From: Rhodobacteraceae bacterium Alg238-R152
GTDB lineage: Bacteria > Pseudomonadota > Alphaproteobacteria > Rhodobacterales > Rhodobacteraceae
Assembly: GCA_900537125.1 (NCBI GenBank)
Contig: UNRJ01000005.1
Span: forward strand, 62,001 to 126,000
Direction: 5' to 3'
DNA: 64,000 nt
Part shown: piece by piece, positions 8,575 through 16,684 of the stretch
How the letters are laid out: the number at the start of each line of letters is the position of its first letter
Numbering within the stretch: the first letter of the stretch is position 1
Program-made: the position numbers and the translations under genes
Notes under the pieces: generated by a model
The model's database searches: none
The model's input: the letters and a program-made list of their open reading frames with translations, nothing else
Told to the model about the DNA's origin: nothing

Positions 8575-9560
8575 GCGGCGTCTTCCTGTGTCGCGGGCAG
8601 TGGGTTGAAACAGGCGGTCTGCCGCCCCGATGCAATGTCCTGCAACGTGGGCCGCGCGGTCTGACAGGCCGGTCCGGCCGACTGACAGCGTGGCGCAAAG
8701 GCACAGCCTTCTGGCAGCGAAAACAGGCTGGGCGGCGTGCCCGGCACCGAATACAACTGCGTGCGCGGCGGCACATCCTGCGGCACCGAACGCATCAAAC
8801 CTTCGGTGTAGGGATGGCGTGGAGTTTGCAGCACTTGCCGTACGTCACCCTGCTCCACCACCCGTCCGGCATACATCACCGACACCGTGTCACAGGTCTG
8901 CGCGACAACCCCAAGGTCATGTGTCACCAGCACCACACCCATCGACATCTCATCCGCCAGCTTCAGGATCAGATCCAGGATCTGCGCCTGAATGGTCACA
9001 TCCAGCGCCGTGGTTGGCTCATCCGCCAGCAACAGCTTTGGGCTCGCGGCCAGGGCAATTGCAATCATCACCCGCTGCCGCATCCCGCCGGAAAACTGGT
9101 GCGGATACTCGCCAAGCCGCGAGGCCGCTGCCGGAATACCCACATGATCGAGCATCTCAATTGCCCGGTCCCGCCGCGCCCGTCGTCCCAGATCGGTGTG
9201 CGCCTTCAACGTCTCCGTCAACTGCGTGCCAACCGTCAGCAGCGGATTGAGCGAGGTCATCGGCTCCTGAAAAATCATCGCAATCTCGCGCCCGCGGATC
9301 TTGCGCAGCTGCCGCTCTGACATCGATGTCAGCTCTTGCCCCTGCCAGCGCACGGATCCGCTCACCTCACCATAGTGCCGCGCCAATCCCAGGATCGAGC
9401 GCAAAGTCACACTTTTGCCGGAGCCACTTTCGCCCACAAGCCCCTGCACATGACCTTTGCCCAGCGCAAAGCTCACATCGCGCACCGCAGGGAGGGCGGT
9501 GCCGCCCCGGCTAAAGGTGGTGCAGAGGTTCTCTACTTCCAAAATTGGGTGATCTGTCAT
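8571..9560 (-). CDS. Peptide ABC transporter ATP-binding protein (DppD/OppD type)
   Basis: A 329-residue ATPase pairing with the downstream DppF-like subunit. Motifs are Walker [12 protein letters not shown], signature [15 protein letters not shown], Walker [13 protein letters not shown] and H-loop VTHDLG. The C-terminal Cys-containing region ([20 protein letters not shown]) marks the oligopeptide subfamily. I use the ATG preceded by GAGGGG at seven bases. A GTG at 9575 overlapping the permease stop (GTGA) is the alternative and would add five residues. It lies between the second permease gene and the DppF-like gene in a compact operon. Confidence 0.92.
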   Translation of the reverse strand: MTDHPILEVENLCTTFSRGGTALPAVRDVSFALGKGHVQGLVGESGSGKSVTLRSILGLARHYGEVSGSVRWQGQELTSMSERQLRKIRGREIAMIFQEPMTSLNPLLTVGTQLTETLKAHTDLGRRARRDRAIEMLDHVGIPAAASRLGEYPHQFSGGMRQRVMIAIALAASPKLLLADEPTTALDVTIQAQILDLILKLADEMSMGVVLVTHDLGVVAQTCDTVSVMYAGRVVEQGDVRQVLQTPRHPYTEGLMRSVPQDVPPRTQLYSVPGTPPSLFSLPEGCAFAPRCQSAGPACQTARPTLQDIASGRQTACFNPLPATQEDAA

Positions 9561-9571
9561 TGTCTTTCCCC

Positions 9572-10438
9572 TCACCCACGTGGCCGCAAAAGGTCAGCCA
9601 AGCCATCGCCAATCAGCGAGAATCCCAACCCTGTGATTACAATCGCAATCCCCGGCATCAGGCTCAGCCACCACGCGGTGGTGATAAAGTTGCGCCCTTC
9701 GGCAATCAGCACGCCCCACTCAGCCTGCGGTGGCTGCGCACCAAGGCCAAGATAACCCAGCGAAGACCCGAGCAGGATCGCCAGCGCCATATCCGTCATC
9801 CAGTAGACAATCACCGGCGTGATCGCATTGGGCAGCAGATGGCGGAAGATGATGCGCCGATCAGAATAGCCCATGACGATCCCGGCACTGGCGTAGTCAT
9901 TGCCCATCTGCGCAATGACCTCAGCCCGCATCAGCCGCGCATAGTAGACCCAACCAACCAGCGTGATTGCGATATACATATTGATCAGCCCCGGCCCCAA
10001 CACAGCCACCACCGCGATAACCAGCACCAAGAACGGGAAGGTGATGACTGCATCGACCACCCGGCCAAAAATCATATCCGCCACACCGCGATAATAGCCC
10101 ACCAAGGCCCCAACGGTGACACCAATGGTCAGCGCAAACACCGTCGCCAAAATGGCCATCTGCATGTTCACCGTATAGGCGTGGATCACACGCGACAGCG
10201 CGTCCCGTCCCAGCATGTCGGTGCCAAATGGATGGGCCCAGCTTGGCGGTTGCCTCACCGCCAGATAGTCAATGAAGTTGGGGTCATACGGTGAAAAAAG
10301 TCCTGGAAACAGCGCCAGCAGCGCCGAGCACCCAATGATCACCGCCCCAATCAAGAATCCCGGTTTGCGCAAGGCAATCTGTACCCGCGACAGCGGCGCA
10401 TTGGATGTTTTTGCGGAGGTCACAGCAGCATCACTCAT
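9572..10438 (-). CDS. Peptide ABC transporter permease (DppC/OppC type)
   Basis: A 288-residue inner-membrane permease. An N-terminal cytosolic tail is followed by a first transmembrane helix (residues 31-51), a periplasmic loop with the conserved HPFGTDMLGRDALSRVIH segment, and five more helices. The EAA coupling loop reads RAEVIAQMGNDYASAGIVMG. The protein ends right before the ATPase gene and begins by overlapping the DppB-like stop by four bases. It forms the translocation path together with the DppB-like permease. The 'FGTD..GRD' motif is diagnostic of the second permease of peptide/nickel importers. Confidence 0.93.
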   Translation of the reverse strand: MSDAAVTSAKTSNAPLSRVQIALRKPGFLIGAVIIGCSALLALFPGLFSPYDPNFIDYLAVRQPPSWAHPFGTDMLGRDALSRVIHAYTVNMQMAILATVFALTIGVTVGALVGYYRGVADMIFGRVVDAVITFPFLVLVIAVVAVLGPGLINMYIAITLVGWVYYARLMRAEVIAQMGNDYASAGIVMGYSDRRIIFRHLLPNAITPVIVYWMTDMALAILLGSSLGYLGLGAQPPQAEWGVLIAEGRNFITTAWWLSLMPGIAIVITGLGFSLIGDGLADLLRPRG

Positions 10439-11376
10439 GTCAGACGCATCCTTGGATCAAGCAGGCTTTGGAACAGGTCGGTCAGCAGGAAGACAATCGA
10501 CACCAGAACAGCAAAGGTCAGCGTCAGCCCCTGAATAAGCGGGTAGTCGCGGGCAAAAATCGCCTCCAACATCAACCGCCCCAAACCCGGCACCGCAAAC
10601 ACGGTTTCGGTCACTAATGTGCCGCTCATCAGATTGCCAATCGACAGGCCCAGCAGGGTGATGGTGGAAATCAGCGCATTGCGCAGCACATGGCGGCCCA
10701 GGATCAACCGGTTGGGCAGCCCTTTGGCCCGCGCAAACTGCACATAGTCCGCATCCAGCACTTCTATAATGGCGGCGCGTAAATTCCGCATGATGATCGC
10801 TGAGGTATACAGCGCAACCGTCATCGCTGGCAGGAACAGGTAGTGGATTTGCCCCCAAAAGCCATCGCCACTGCCCCCGACAGGGAACCAACGCAGCTTC
10901 GCGGCGAGAAACGTCAGCAGGATCAATCCGATGTAAAACACCGGCATCGACAAGCCGACTTGAAACACTGTTCGGATCACCGTGTCGGGCCATTTACCGC
11001 GATTGAGCGCGGCGACAAAGGCCAGCGGCCCGGCAATCATCAGCGACAGAGACACCGCAAAAAGTGCAAGGAACCCTGTTGTTGGCAGCCGATCAATGAT
11101 CACGTCGGACACAGACGTGCGCATCATGATTGACCGTCCAAGGTCACCTTGCAAAGTATTTGTGAAGAACAGCCAGAACTGCACCAACAGCGGGTCATTC
11201 AGGCCAAGCTTTTCCCGGATTGCGGCCAAATCGGCATCCGAGGCTTTGTCGCCCGCAATTGCGATGGCTGGGTCGCCCGGCAGCAGCCGAACCAAAAGAA
11301 AGATGATGATCATCACAAGCACAAATGTGGGGATCATCAGCGCGAGGCGCTTCAGAACGTATTGCAGTCCGGCCAT
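10435..11376 (-). CDS. Peptide ABC transporter permease (DppB/OppB type)
   Basis: A 313-residue six-helix permease. It starts with the typical LKRLALMIPTFVLVMIIIFL helix, followed by RLLPGDPAIAIAG and the LGLNDPLLVQFWLFF region that is strongly conserved in DppB proteins. The EAA loop is LDADYVQFARAKGLPN. It is the second gene of the operon, 57 nt after the binding protein, and overlaps the DppC-like gene by four bases. Family assignment is secure; the substrate (di- or oligopeptides versus another DppB-type ligand) is inferred from the linked aminopeptidase. Confidence 0.93.
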   Translation of the reverse strand: MAGLQYVLKRLALMIPTFVLVMIIIFLLVRLLPGDPAIAIAGDKASDADLAAIREKLGLNDPLLVQFWLFFTNTLQGDLGRSIMMRTSVSDVIIDRLPTTGFLALFAVSLSLMIAGPLAFVAALNRGKWPDTVIRTVFQVGLSMPVFYIGLILLTFLAAKLRWFPVGGSGDGFWGQIHYLFLPAMTVALYTSAIIMRNLRAAIIEVLDADYVQFARAKGLPNRLILGRHVLRNALISTITLLGLSIGNLMSGTLVTETVFAVPGLGRLMLEAIFARDYPLIQGLTLTFAVLVSIVFLLTDLFQSLLDPRMRLT

Positions 11377-11433
11377 GGGTATTTTCCAGTTAAGTTACGC
11401 GCCGCAGGCCCTCGCCCGCGGCGCGTTGGTCGC

Positions 11434-13017
11434 TTACTTGCTCACAGTTGCACGAGAGAAGATGTTGGCGCCCAGCGGGGTCTGAACATAGCCGTCAACC
11501 GCTGTGGACACCGCCACCGCAAAGGGCGTCTCGTACATGAACAGCAACGGCGCAGCATCGGCGTAGATCTTCTGCATATCCGCGTATTGCTGAGCCCGAG
11601 CCGCTTGGTCCATCTCAGTACCGGAAGCTTCAAAGAGCGCGTTGAACTTGTCGCTCTCCCAACCGGTGCCAACCGCATTGCGCACGGGCGAATAGCCCAA
11701 CCAGCCAGTCACCTGACTTGGGTCGTTCACATCGTCCACCCAACCATAGGTGTGGATGTCAAACTCACCAGAACGGTTCTTGGCCCCACGGGTTGCCCCG
11801 TCCACTTGCTCCACCACCAGCTCAATGCCCAGCGGTGCCCACATCTGCTGAAGCGCAGCAAAGATGGTCGCGTCATCAGACGAGCCTGCCAGAGTGGTCA
11901 ATGTCACCTTGGTGCCTGCTTCGATCCCGGCCTCTTTCACCAGCGCCATGGCTTTGTCCATGTCGTAGGAATAGAGATCCAGCTTGGACGCCAAACGCGT
12001 GGAGGAGGACATCAGCGGCGCGGTCATCGGCTGACCAGCACCCTGCAGCACCAGACCAATCAACGCGTCTTTGTTGGTGGCGTAGTTGACCGCCTGACGC
12101 ACCCGCACATCGTTCAGTGGGTTGGCCGAGCCATCCGCGCGAGTCTCACGCGTGTTGATTGGCGAATAGATGATCCGCGTGGACGGGTAGAGGTTCATAT
12201 TGATCGCCGGATCGGCGTCCAGTTCCGCCACACGGCTGAACGGCACAAACTCCACCGCATCAACTTCGCCGGCCTGAAGCTTCAGAATGCGGGTGGCGTC
12301 ATCTGGAATGATTTCAAAATGCACCTTGTCCAGATACGGCAGTGGCTTGCCATCTGCGCCCATTTCCCAGTGGTGCTCGTTGGCACAGAAGTCCATCGAC
12401 GCGCCCTGCTCAAAGCCACACATATAGAAAGCCCCGGAGCCCACTCCAGCGCTTGCGGTGGCAAAGATGGCGGCGGATTTCTCTTGATCCGTTGCGCCCT
12501 CTGCCGCCTCAAACACCTCTTTGTTCACAATCGCCGTGTTGAACGTCGCCAGCATCGACAGGATCGTTGGGTCCGGCTGGCTCAGGCTCACGGTGATGGC
12601 ATTGCCGTCAGCCGTCACGTCGGACACGCTGCCCAACATACCGGACCATGGCCCCAAGTCGCCATTGCGTGCGCGGTCCAAGGAGAACAGAACGTCGTCC
12701 GCCTCCAACGCCGACCCATCGGCAAACTTCAGGCCCGACTGCAGCGTCAGCGTAACGGTCTTGCCGTCTTCAGACACTTCAAAGCTCTCGGCCAAGCCGC
12801 CCACAATCGACTTCCCGTCGTCAGATGACCGCAACAGCGTGTCAAACAGGCTGCCCACCATCCAGATATCTGGGTTGCGGTCCGCGTAAATTGGATCAAT
12901 CAGCCGCGAGCCGTCGTAGCGGGCAAAGTTCATTGTGCCGCCGCGTTCCTGCGCCATTGCAGGTGTCACTAGTGCGGTCGTTGCCGCCAAAACCGCCGCC
13001 ATAAGGGTGCGTGTCAT
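11434..13017 (-). CDS. Peptide ABC transporter substrate-binding protein (SBP family 5)
   Basis: A 527-residue periplasmic binding protein of the DppA/OppA family (SBP_bac_5). The signal peptide spans residues 1-21 (MTRTLMAAVLAATTALVTPA), cleaved near AMA-QE. The mature protein has the usual opening about a predicted source of ligand (GGTMNFARYDGSRLIDPIYA) and the family segment TLTLQSGLKFADGSALEADDVLFSLDRA. I chose the ATG behind AGGGAGGAAAA; the frame continues upstream into the promoter, which is not coding. First gene of the importer operon, directly downstream of an XRE-cupin regulator with palindromes in between. It determines ligand choice, which cannot be read from sequence. Confidence 0.93.
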   Translation of the reverse strand: MTRTLMAAVLAATTALVTPAMAQERGGTMNFARYDGSRLIDPIYADRNPDIWMVGSLFDTLLRSSDDGKSIVGGLAESFEVSEDGKTVTLTLQSGLKFADGSALEADDVLFSLDRARNGDLGPWSGMLGSVSDVTADGNAITVSLSQPDPTILSMLATFNTAIVNKEVFEAAEGATDQEKSAAIFATASAGVGSGAFYMCGFEQGASMDFCANEHHWEMGADGKPLPYLDKVHFEIIPDDATRILKLQAGEVDAVEFVPFSRVAELDADPAINMNLYPSTRIIYSPINTRETRADGSANPLNDVRVRQAVNYATNKDALIGLVLQGAGQPMTAPLMSSSTRLASKLDLYSYDMDKAMALVKEAGIEAGTKVTLTTLAGSSDDATIFAALQQMWAPLGIELVVEQVDGATRGAKNRSGEFDIHTYGWVDDVNDPSQVTGWLGYSPVRNAVGTGWESDKFNALFEASGTEMDQAARAQQYADMQKIYADAAPLLFMYETPFAVAVSTAVDGYVQTPLGANIFSRATVSK

Positions 13018-13077
13018 GTCTATTTTCCTCCCTGGTCGAATCTCTTCGGTGACCGGGAGAATAGGCAGTTTTTGACA

Positions 13078-13130
13078 TTTTGCTAAAACTTTTTTTAGCA
13101 AAACTAAAATTTTGAGCCGGGGATTTTAGC
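13078..13130 (-). promoter_or_regulatory. Operator cluster before the peptide ABC operon
   Basis: Two overlapping inverted repeats made from the same half-site: TTTTGCTAAAA / TTTTAGCAAAA (13078-13088 and 13093-13103, perfect 11-bp arms), and CTAAAAT / ATTTTAG (13104-13110 and 13123-13129). The same CTAAAAT...ATTTTAG pair occurs in front of the adjacent XRE-cupin gene. This is the pattern expected for an autoregulated repressor controlling its neighbour. The repeats lie 61-113 bases upstream of the binding-protein ATG. Binding is inferred. Confidence 0.65.
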
Positions 13131-13193
13131 GCTTATCCGAAAATTGGATACAATATACTGAAAACACTACCCTTCTTTCTGACATCCGCAAAC

Positions 13194-13793
13194 CTAATTT
13201 TCTGCCGCGGTGCTCATTGGCGTGGTGCTAACCCACATCTCCACGGATTCCACATCACTCACGACACGCGAAAAATGCGGTTTTGCGGTGTTGTGGTGAA
13301 TCACATCCCCCGGCCCCATGACAAACACAGCACCCTCGAGATGATACTCGACCTCACCTGACAACAGGTAACAAAACACCTCCCCGTCATGGCACATCTT
13401 TTCAGATTCATGCCCCGGCGGACGGTGAATGATCTGCGAATGCATCAAGGCCCCGGGGAAGCCTGGCCCCAATTTCTCATAAAAACGGCCTGCTGTGCCA
13501 AGCGCATAGGATTGCCGACGGTCTTTCTGAATAAACTCGGAGTAGGTCTCCGGCACGCTCAACAACTGCTCCACGCTGGTCTGCAACGCCGCTGCAATTG
13601 ACATCAGCGAAGACAGAGACGGCGAGCTGATCCCGCGCTCCACCTGCGAAATGAATCCGGTGGTCAGATCCGCCTCCTCCGCAACCGCATTCAGCGTCTT
13701 GCCCAACGCCTTGCGCCGCAGACGGATCGCCTGCCCCAGCTTTTCCGGCTGCCCCTTTTGTTTTTTCTTCTTGGTTGTCGGGGAAGCCGCCAT
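13194..13793 (-). CDS. XRE-family regulator with C-terminal cupin domain
   Basis: A 199-residue regulator. A Lys-rich N-terminal tail leads into an XRE-type helix-turn-helix (about residues 20-75: LGQAIRLRRKALGKTLNAVA, LTTGFISQVERGISSPS). A cupin sensor domain (about 110-190) follows, with HRPPGHESEKMCHDGEVFCY and GPGDVIHHNTAKPH as its two cupin motifs. This architecture (SutR/PuuR-like) usually senses a small metabolite in the cupin pocket. I use the ATG after GGAGAGAG, giving MAASPTTKKKK. The next gene in the same direction is the binding protein of the peptide importer. Both promoters share a CTAAAAT-type palindrome, so autoregulation and control of the importer are likely. Confidence 0.9.
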   Translation of the reverse strand: MAASPTTKKKKQKGQPEKLGQAIRLRRKALGKTLNAVAEEADLTTGFISQVERGISSPSLSSLMSIAAALQTSVEQLLSVPETYSEFIQKDRRQSYALGTAGRFYEKLGPGFPGALMHSQIIHRPPGHESEKMCHDGEVFCYLLSGEVEYHLEGAVFVMGPGDVIHHNTAKPHFSRVVSDVESVEMWVSTTPMSTAAEN

Positions 13794-13860
13794 CACTCTC
13801 TCCAATGGTTGATCCGGGAAAACTGCGGCCACACCATATCAGCGGAAAAAGATATGTATA

Positions 13861-13877
13861 CTAAAATGAATTTTAGC
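13861..13877 (-). promoter_or_regulatory. Palindrome in the promoter of the XRE-cupin gene
   Basis: A compact palindrome CTAAAAT-GA-ATTTTAG (arms 13861-13867 and 13870-13876) about 70 bases before the regulator start, next to a TATACAT stretch that could be its -10 box. The identical half-sites recur before the peptide ABC operon. It is most simply read as the regulator's own operator. Confidence 0.6.
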
Positions 13878-13986
13878 ATGACTGCACATCGTGCCCGCGC
13901 TGTGCGCCGGTTATCTAATAACAACCCACTGATTTTGCCTGACGCGCGGCACCTGCCGCAGGCTGCTCCCAACAAAGGAGCCCCTT

Positions 13987-14373
13987 ATGCAATTCGCCAC
14001 GCCTGCTGCCCTGCTCGGCCTCACCCTTTTGACCGCCTGCGCCACACCATTGGAACGCTGTATCTCCACCGCCCAATCCGAGGTCGCCACTCTGCGCCGC
14101 GCCATCACCACCGCCGAGGGCAATATCACCCGCGGCTACGCCATTCATCGCAGCTCCGAAAGCTACACCTTTTATGACACCTGCTATGATAAGAAAGACC
14201 GCCCATACAGCTGCCCGGAAACCCGCTATCGCACTGTCGAAACCCCGGTCGAAATCGATGTGGTGCAACAACGCCAACGCCTTAAGTCCCTACGGCGGGA
14301 CCTGCCCGCCGCCGAAGACCGCGCCCGCGCACATGCGCAGCACTGCACAGCCCTTCACCCGCCAAGTGGATGA
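13987..14373 (+). CDS. Putative small lipoprotein
   Basis: A 128-residue protein with a short signal sequence and a lipobox LLTAC (Cys at residue 18), so it should be lipidated and sit in the outer or inner membrane facing the periplasm. The mature part contains four further Cys residues, a Tyr-rich segment (SSESYTFYDTCYDKKDRPYSCPETRY), and a C-terminal helix that could form a coiled coil. AAAGGAG seven bases upstream supports the start. I do not recognise the family. It is a single gene, convergent with the zinc-ribbon protein that follows. Confidence 0.75.
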   Translation: MQFATPAALLGLTLLTACATPLERCISTAQSEVATLRRAITTAEGNITRGYAIHRSSESYTFYDTCYDKKDRPYSCPETRYRTVETPVEIDVVQQRQRLKSLRRDLPAAEDRARAHAQHCTALHPPSG

Positions 14374-14398
14374 CAGGGACGCGCCTTAGCCCGCTCTC

Positions 14399-14698
14399 TT
14401 AGAAATCAAAAATATCGTCGAGGAAGCTACTCATCTTTTTCTTCTTGCGTGGCTTCTCTTCATACCGGCGCACATGGCCTTCGTCATAGCCACGCCCATC
14501 ATAGCTCCGCTGCGGCGCAGGCTGCACGCTCTCCGAGGGTGGAGGTGGCGGCGGCGCAGCATAGGCCCCGGCCCGCTCGATGATCTTATCCAGTTCCCCG
14601 CGATCCAGCCAAACGCCACGACAGGTTGGGCAATAGTCAATCTCCACCCCGTTGCGATCCGCAATAACCAAGGTTTCGCCATCCACTGGACATTTCAT
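14399..14698 (-). CDS. Zinc-ribbon protein (zf-TFIIB family)
   Basis: A 99-residue protein with an N-terminal TFIIB-like zinc ribbon: CPVDGETL and CPTCRGVWLDRGELDKI (first ligand Cys3, second pair near Cys23/Cys26). The region after residue 50 is Pro-rich then basic (EEKPRKKKKMSSFLDDIFDF), a low-complexity tail seen in several alphaproteobacterial members. It starts at the ATG behind AGGAGA. The molecular role of this family is not established; the zinc site suggests a nucleic-acid or protein contact. It stands alone. Confidence 0.85.
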   Translation of the reverse strand: MKCPVDGETLVIADRNGVEIDYCPTCRGVWLDRGELDKIIERAGAYAAPPPPPPSESVQPAPQRSYDGRGYDEGHVRRYEEKPRKKKKMSSFLDDIFDF

Positions 14699-14869
14699 CA
14701 AGCACTCTCCTCATTTGATACCTGCTGTAGATAGGGAGGCAGACGTGACTTTTCATCAGCCCCGCACATGTTTGCTCCGTAAGACGCCTAAAACTGCCCG
14801 TAGCAGACACCCAATCGCGCCCAATACCCGATAAAACTTATCAACTATTTGTTTTTAAACACTTTTTTC

Positions 14870-15069
14870 TTGAAACCCCTGGCGACTCATTCTACGTATC
14901 AATCAACAGAGCAAGCCAGACCGGCCACTCACGTACGCAGCACGCACTCCAGCACGGCCCAGCTTTCGCCAGGTCCAGCCAGACAGCAAGCCACGCACGC
15001 AAGCAGCCACGGTCCAGCCAGCGACAAAAGAACGGCGCCCAGGTTTCATCCCAGGCGCCGTTTTTGTTT
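14870..15069 (+). ncRNA. Candidate small RNA ending in an intrinsic terminator
   Basis: This non-coding stretch carries the parts of a short transcription unit. There is a TTGAAA box at 14870-14875 and a TACGTA 17 bases later as a possible promoter, then about 130 nt of unusually C/A-rich, G-poor sequence on the plus strand. A strong terminator closes it. The body contains an 11-mer repeat GGTCCAGCCAG (14972-14982 and 15011-15021) and several CACGCA/AGCAAGCCA repeats. No open frame with a ribosome site explains the terminator, since the preceding plus-strand gene ends 500 bases upstream and an opposite-strand gene lies between. I do not recognise a known RNA family. Confidence 0.5.
15033..15069 (+). 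terminator. Strong Rho-independent terminator
   Basis: Perfect 7-bp arms CGGCGCC and GGCGCCG enclose a 14-nt loop and are followed immediately by five T residues and TTTG. It ends the candidate small RNA 44 bases before the next gene and cannot belong to any annotated plus-strand gene nearby. Confidence 0.9.
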
Positions 15070-15112
15070 GCCGTCCCTTTTGGCTTCCCTGAAAAACTGG
15101 CAAGCTCCCCCT

Positions 15113-15616
15113 ATGACCAAATCCGACCCCATTCGCCCAACCGATGCTGACGCCCGCGCGTTGGCACGCAACCTATTGACCGCGGCCACCTACGCCGCGC
15201 TTGCGGTCACCGATCCGAACACCGGCACCCCCTCCGTGTCGCGCATCGCTCTGGCCACCGCCCCGGATGGCGTCTCGGTCACGCTGATCTCCGACCTCGC
15301 CAGCCACACCGCTGCCCTGCGTCGCGATCCGAACTGCGCTCTGCTGGTGGGCGAACCCGGTGACAAAGGGGATCCACTCACCCATTCACGCATGACGCTG
15401 CACGCCAAGGCAGTCTACCTCACCAAAGACAGCGACGCGCACATTCAAACCCGTGACCACTACCTTTCGCTGCGCCCCAAAGCCAAACTCTACGTCGATT
15501 TCCCCGACTTCTCCTTTGTCCGCTTTGAAATCTCCGGCGGCCTGCTGAACGGTGGATTTGGCAAAGCCTTCCACCTGACATCAAACGACCTGTTAGCGCC
15601 AACATCTTTCTCTTGA
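15113..15616 (+). CDS. Pyridoxamine 5'-phosphate oxidase-related FMN-binding protein
   Basis: A 167-residue split-barrel flavin-binding protein of the PNPOx-like/HugZ-type superfamily. The segment TYAALAVTDPNTGTPSVSRIALATA is the first conserved strand pair, followed by LISDLASHTAALRRDPNCALLVGEPG, the characteristic nucleotide-binding region in these proteins. The C-terminus (DFSFVRFEISGGLLNGGFGKA) matches members annotated as haem-utilisation or general FMN-binding proteins. The ATG here is preferred over an upstream in-frame start that would read through the terminator. Function is unresolved between pyridoxal metabolism, haem handling and a general flavin reductase role. Confidence 0.85.
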   Translation: MTKSDPIRPTDADARALARNLLTAATYAALAVTDPNTGTPSVSRIALATAPDGVSVTLISDLASHTAALRRDPNCALLVGEPGDKGDPLTHSRMTLHAKAVYLTKDSDAHIQTRDHYLSLRPKAKLYVDFPDFSFVRFEISGGLLNGGFGKAFHLTSNDLLAPTSFS

Positions 15617-15648
15617 CGCCAGGCATTAGCGTCCCCTACCGTCGCGCC

Positions 15649-16062
15649 ATGCCTTTACACAGCCTCGATCACGCCAACATTGGCACCCAAAATCTCGACG
15701 TCATGATCCGCTTCTATGAAGAGGTGCTGGGCATGACCAACGGCCCGCGCCCGGAATTCCCATTTCCCGGTGCTTGGATGTACCTCGGCGACAAGGCCGT
15801 GGTGCATCTGGTGGGCGCGACCAAACCGCTGATCGCGGGTGGCAAGGACATCGCGCTGGAACACGCCGCTTTTGCCGCCACCGACATGCCCGCCTTCTTA
15901 GATGTGCTTAAGGCCCACGGCCTGGACCACCACCTCGGTTTCCCGCCCGGTTTCCCAATTGTGCAGGTCAACATCCATGACCCGGACGGCAACCACCTAC
16001 ATGTGGACTTCCACATCGACGAGCTGCCCGAAGAGCTGCGCGCCGCGACCCAAAACACCTAA
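15649..16062 (+). CDS. VOC-family (glyoxalase/dioxygenase-like) protein
   Basis: A 137-residue single vicinal-oxygen-chelate domain. It begins with LDHANIGTQNLDVMIRFYEEVLGM, the usual beta-alpha-beta opening, and ends with IHDPDGNHLHVDFH, where the family metal ligands are normally found. Metal ligands are probably His in SLDHANI, His in EHAAF and a His in LHVDFH. It follows the FMN-binding gene closely in the same direction, so the two may be cotranscribed. The reaction is unknown: VOC proteins cover lyases, dioxygenases and resistance proteins. The ATG follows a weak ribosome site. Confidence 0.85.
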   Translation: MPLHSLDHANIGTQNLDVMIRFYEEVLGMTNGPRPEFPFPGAWMYLGDKAVVHLVGATKPLIAGGKDIALEHAAFAATDMPAFLDVLKAHGLDHHLGFPPGFPIVQVNIHDPDGNHLHVDFHIDELPEELRAATQNT

Positions 16063-16070
16063 ACATAAAC

Positions 16071-16096
16071 GGAGGCGCGTCAAAAAACGCACCTCC
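16071..16096 (-). terminator. Hairpin between convergent genes
   Basis: Arms GGAGG-C-GCGT and ACGC-A-CCTCC (one mismatch) close a six-base loop. On the minus strand it is followed by a moderately T-rich tract, so it may end the periplasmic-protein gene at 16165. It shares bases with the dispersed repeat. Confidence 0.5.
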
Positions 16097-16132
16097 GCAA
16101 AACAGTCGCTAGACCGACGCGATACCGACGTG
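16089..16132 (-). repeat. 44-nt dispersed intergenic repeat, copy 1
   Basis: This copy matches the one at 46098-46141 at 40 of 44 positions. Read on the minus strand it is built from three 11-nt units: CGTCGGTATCG, CGTCGGTCTAG and CGACTGTTTTG, followed by CGGAGGTGC. It lies 3' of a minus-strand gene, as the other copy does. Its function is unknown. Confidence 0.8.
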
Positions 16133-16164
16133 AAAACTCCGCCGATATTGTCGCCCTTTAACCT

Positions 16165-16665
16165 TTATTGCAGCAGCGCCTTGGACGCTTCAATCGCGTC
16201 AGCAATGGGTGCAAAATAACGCACTTCAATCGACGATCCGCTGCGCATCACTTCTGCCGCCTTATCCGCACCCGCCAAGTAAAGCTGGGTGGCTTGCGGC
16301 AAAGACGCCTCCGTAATGGCTTTGATCCGCCCGCCATTCACCCGCTCCCGCCCAAGGTTGGAATCTGTGTTGGCCCGCACAAAGGAATACAGCCCCCGGT
16401 TCACACGTGTCAGCGCCACCTCGGCCTCCCAATAGACCGAAGCCTTTGAAATCACACGCACAGTTTGACTGTATGTTTGGCGCAGGCAATCGATGCGATA
16501 GACCTTTGCCACTTTGGCGCATTCCCCAACACCATAGGTAAAAACATCCACAGTCCGCTTGGTCTGCTGATCAGAGAAGCCAATGTCATCTTCCGCCATT
16601 GCGGGCTGCGCCATCATCCCAACCACGGCCACGGCCGCTGCGTGCAACACTTTGACTAAGCGCAT
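16165..16665 (-). CDS. Hypothetical periplasmic protein
   Basis: A 166-residue protein with a signal peptide (residues 1-24, MRLVKVLHAAAVAVVGMMAQ, cleavage after AMA). The mature chain begins EDDIGFSDQQTKRTVDVF, contains two Cys (in GVGECAKV and RIDCLRQ) that may form a disulphide, and is mostly helical by its residue pattern. No known family recognised. It lies 19 nt downstream of the UspA gene's start on the same strand's far side and is convergent with the VOC gene. The start ATG is preceded by AAGGAAGA, which supports it. Confidence 0.7.
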   Translation of the reverse strand: MRLVKVLHAAAVAVVGMMAQPAMAEDDIGFSDQQTKRTVDVFTYGVGECAKVAKVYRIDCLRQTYSQTVRVISKASVYWEAEVALTRVNRGLYSFVRANTDSNLGRERVNGGRIKAITEASLPQATQLYLAGADKAAEVMRSGSSIEVRYFAPIADAIEASKALLQ

Positions 16666-16684
16666 GAACTGTCTTCCTTTTGCT

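Noticed and set aside
14849-15112. Upstream extension of the FMN-binding protein
   Set aside because: It would translate straight through a strong terminator and a repeat-rich non-coding stretch.
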